Source of the DNA: Candidatus Rifleibacteriota bacterium
GTDB taxonomy: Bacteria; Riflebacteria; Ozemobacteria; Ozemobacterales; Ozemobacteraceae
Direction: 5' to 3'
DNA length: 49,457 bases
Assembly: GCA_029565415.1 (NCBI GenBank)
Contig: JAKQOH010000228.1
Coordinates: forward strand, 1-49,457
Shown: in pieces, positions 47,797-49,457 of the stretch
Numbering within the stretch: the stretch's first letter is position 1
Layout of the letters: each line of letters opens with the position of its first letter
Notes under the pieces: model-generated
Seen by the model: only the letters and a program-made list of their open reading frames with translations
Database searches by the model: none
Told to the model about the DNA's origin: nothing
Program-made: the position numbers and the translations under genes

Positions 47797-48630
47797 TCAG
47801 TCGCTGGCGGCGGCCCAGGCGTTCGTCGTGCGGACCCAGTCTTTGAACAGCGAGAAGAACTTCTCGAAATCGAGATTACAGCATTGTCTGAACACCGCTT
47901 CCGACTCCATGTCCTCAAAGGCGCCCATCAGGGTCGAGTAGCGTTTGAAAAACTTGTCGCTATATGTCGAAAGAAGCAGGCGAACCATGTAGAACGCCTG
48001 AAACTGGGCGAGACGCCGGCGTGCCGGATCGGGGATGAAATTGATGTTCTTGAGCATCAGACCGGGTTTGATCAGCTGATCGGCCTTGTTCGCCTCCTGC
48101 AGGGAGTTCCAGCCGGCGATCAGAAACTCGCTCGCGTCGTGCCGGGCCTTGTGAGGCACCTGGAGGCAGATGCCCTCGCGCAGCCAGGAGGGCGTGCGCA
48201 TCTGCATGATGCCGATCTCGCGCTCCTTTACCCCGCGGTTGAAAATACTATAGCAGAGACTTTTGAGAACCTCCTCGCCGATGCTCTTCGGAAGATGCTG
48301 GGCGCTGAGCAGCAGAGCCCCTTCGTCGAGCATCATGCGGGAGGTTTCCCCCATCCCCATCGGGCGGCGCGTGACGCGCTCGATGCCAGCGAGATCGGAG
48401 TAGATGTAGACTTCGAACGGCGGATCGGCATCGAGGCTGAAGACCTGCTTGAGGCCAGGAGTTCCGCGGTCGAGATAATCGAGGATCTCTTCGGCGGCAA
48501 GGCTGTCTTTGATGTCGAAATAGACGTGATACGACTTCAGCTCGAACTTCTGGCTCTGTGACTCGACGAGAAACGTTCCCATAGCTTCGGCATCCTCCGT
48601 TTCCTCGAAGATACCATAATCGCGCTTCAT
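47797..48630 (-). CDS. Degenerate gluzincin-like (peptidase MA) protein
   Basis: 277 residues, cytoplasmic by sequence (no signal peptide). The order of elements matches peptidase-MA/M1-like proteins: a beta domain (FEVYIYSDLAGIERV), a helix where HExxH should be (IGEEVLKSLCYSIF), then TPSWLREGI, the downstream W-L-x-E-G motif. The metal-binding His pair is absent, so it is probably catalytically inactive or not this fold at all. GAGGGG five bases before the ATG. It heads the competence operon, two bases before the small membrane protein. Confidence 0.75.
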   Translation of the reverse strand: MKRDYGIFEETEDAEAMGTFLVESQSQKFELKSYHVYFDIKDSLAAEEILDYLDRGTPGLKQVFSLDADPPFEVYIYSDLAGIERVTRRPMGMGETSRMMLDEGALLLSAQHLPKSIGEEVLKSLCYSIFNRGVKEREIGIMQMRTPSWLREGICLQVPHKARHDASEFLIAGWNSLQEANKADQLIKPGLMLKNINFIPDPARRRLAQFQAFYMVRLLLSTYSDKFFKRYSTLMGAFEDMESEAVFRQCCNLDFEKFFSLFKDWVRTTNAWAAASD

Positions 48631-48682
48631 TTCAACCCCTCAAGACATGGGGTGCAGGGCAAACGGCAAACCTTCAGGTTCC

Positions 48683-48846
48683 GGGAGGGACTGGAAGAGG
48701 ATCGAATGAGCCCGACTGTCGAGCGCTGCTGAGACCGGTCCGTCGTTCGCCTCGACAGCGAGATCGCCCGAGGAGAACGCGAACGACGGCAACCGGCCCG
48801 GCATGCGAGAGCTGGAGGGCGAATCGATCCTCTGGAAGTCCCTCCC
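48683..48846. repeat. Large imperfect inverted-repeat element
   Basis: Outer arms 48683-48705 and 48824-48846 pair over 23 bases with a three-base internal mismatch; inner arms 48735-48750 and 48779-48796 pair over 16 bases with a two-base bulge; a short CTCG/CGAG stem closes the centre. The 164-base structure fills most of the gap between the divergent genes at 48630 and 48910. It may be a MITE-like element or a structured RNA. Confidence 0.6.
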
Positions 48847-48909
48847 CCCAGCTCGATGAAATTACGTTGAACCCAACAATCAGGACAGATGCTCAATGCG
48901 AGAGGTATC

Positions 48910-49457
48910 ATGAAAAGCATGCTGAACACGGACTGCCAAGTGTTGCTCGAGAAACTGCCCCGGCGCCTGCTCCCATCGCTGGAAGCGGGTCGCCGTGTCG
49001 GCCAAATCGTTCGGGGGTTCAAGACGCCGCCGGCAGCGATCGTTTCGCTCGGGAAAGCCTCTGTCGCGATGCTCGCCGCTGCGTATGAGGCACTCGGAAC
49101 TGATGGAGATGCCGTGCCGGCGCTCTGTATCCGGCCAGCCGGGATTGACCCGGGTGTGCATGCGCTGGCGGGAAAGCCTGTCACGATCGTCGCGGCCGGC
49201 CACCCCCTTCCGGATGAGGGTTCGTTCCGGGCGGGGGACCGTCTTCTTGGGATGATCGACCGGCTCGAACGGGGAACGCGGCTGCTTGCCATGATTTCCG
49301 GAGGGGCGTCTGCCCTCGCAGATAAACCGGTCGGGGGGCTGTCCGAGACCGTCAGCCGCGAGGTGTTCCGGCGTCTCGTTGGTTCGGGGCTTCCCATCGG
49401 CGATCTGAATACGATACAACGGCACCTATCAGAGATCAAGAACGAGAATCTGTTAAG
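48910..49457 (+). CDS. Glycerate 2-kinase (MOFRL/DUF4147 type), 3' partial
   Basis: 182 residues before the window ends. The frame is open from ATG 48910 (AGAGGT upstream). Family landmarks of the N-terminal domain: IVSLGKASVAMLAA, AAGHPLPDEGSFRAGDRLL, AMISGGASALADKPVGGLS and NTIQRHLSEIK. The enzyme phosphorylates D-glycerate to 2-phosphoglycerate. In relatives the last motif usually continues as IKGGRLA, whereas here it reads IKNENLL at the very edge, so the last few codons may be unreliable. Downstream C-terminal domain not in the window. Confidence 0.85.
   Translation, partial: MKSMLNTDCQVLLEKLPRRLLPSLEAGRRVGQIVRGFKTPPAAIVSLGKASVAMLAAAYEALGTDGDAVPALCIRPAGIDPGVHALAGKPVTIVAAGHPLPDEGSFRAGDRLLGMIDRLERGTRLLAMISGGASALADKPVGGLSETVSREVFRRLVGSGLPIGDLNTIQRHLSEIKNENLL

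Overview
The window is about 49 kb of GC-rich bacterial chromosome, packed with genes that are mostly organised as tight operons with ATGA or TGATG overlaps. The organism looks like a heterotroph able to live without oxygen (class III ribonucleotide reductase nrdD/nrdG). It makes a type IV pilus or type II secretion-like machine, has DNA-uptake genes, and secretes many cell-wall and glycan hydrolases. I see no rRNA, tRNA, CRISPR array, phage or plasmid module. The phylum cannot be fixed from the sequence. The mix would fit an uncultured deep-branching lineage such as Candidatus Riflebacteria/Ozemobacteria, but that is a guess.

Layout. 1-2756: two related secreted M23 endopeptidase genes around a secreted beta-propeller-like protein; the first 270 bases are a fold-back repeat that looks like an assembly artefact. 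2875-3468: a secreted protein of unknown function. 3746-11253 (minus strand): a pilus/secretion operon (metallophosphoesterase, PilC, PilB, PilM, PilN, PilO, an unknown membrane protein, two pseudopilins). 11360-14494: DUF2225, signal peptidase I with a Cys in place of the catalytic Ser, an ornithine cyclodeaminase-type enzyme, and a small coiled-coil protein. 14592-20120: trmH, an LmeA-like protein, uvrC, an MFS transporter and a Pro-rich secreted protein. 20337-22186: L,D-transpeptidase and a TPR protein. 22909-27667: a glycan operon (glucoamylase-like PF10091, GH3, MGDG-synthase-like glycosyltransferase). 27836-35310: inositol-phosphatase family, a broken REP-associated transposase, phosphofructokinase, nrdG, nrdD, DUF445. 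35546-39479: secreted subtilase, LysM-glucosaminidase and two small envelope proteins. 39801-42922: a three-gene operon of DHH phosphoesterase, Sm-like protein and Clp1-type polynucleotide kinase. 42983-48630: a competence operon (degenerate gluzincin-like protein, small membrane protein, ComEC, ComEA, stand-alone metallo-beta-lactamase). 48910-end: the start of a glycerate kinase.

The most interesting points are: (1) the DHH / Sm-like / Clp1 operon, which reads as a self-contained RNA end-processing module with its own promoter and terminator; (2) a ComEC whose C-terminal metallo-beta-lactamase domain has lost its metal ligands while an intact ComEC-type lactamase is encoded two genes downstream; (3) a signal peptidase I with Cys as nucleophile; and (4) a family of at least five dispersed palindromes, one lying in frame inside the local REP-associated transposase gene, which also carries an apparent frameshift.
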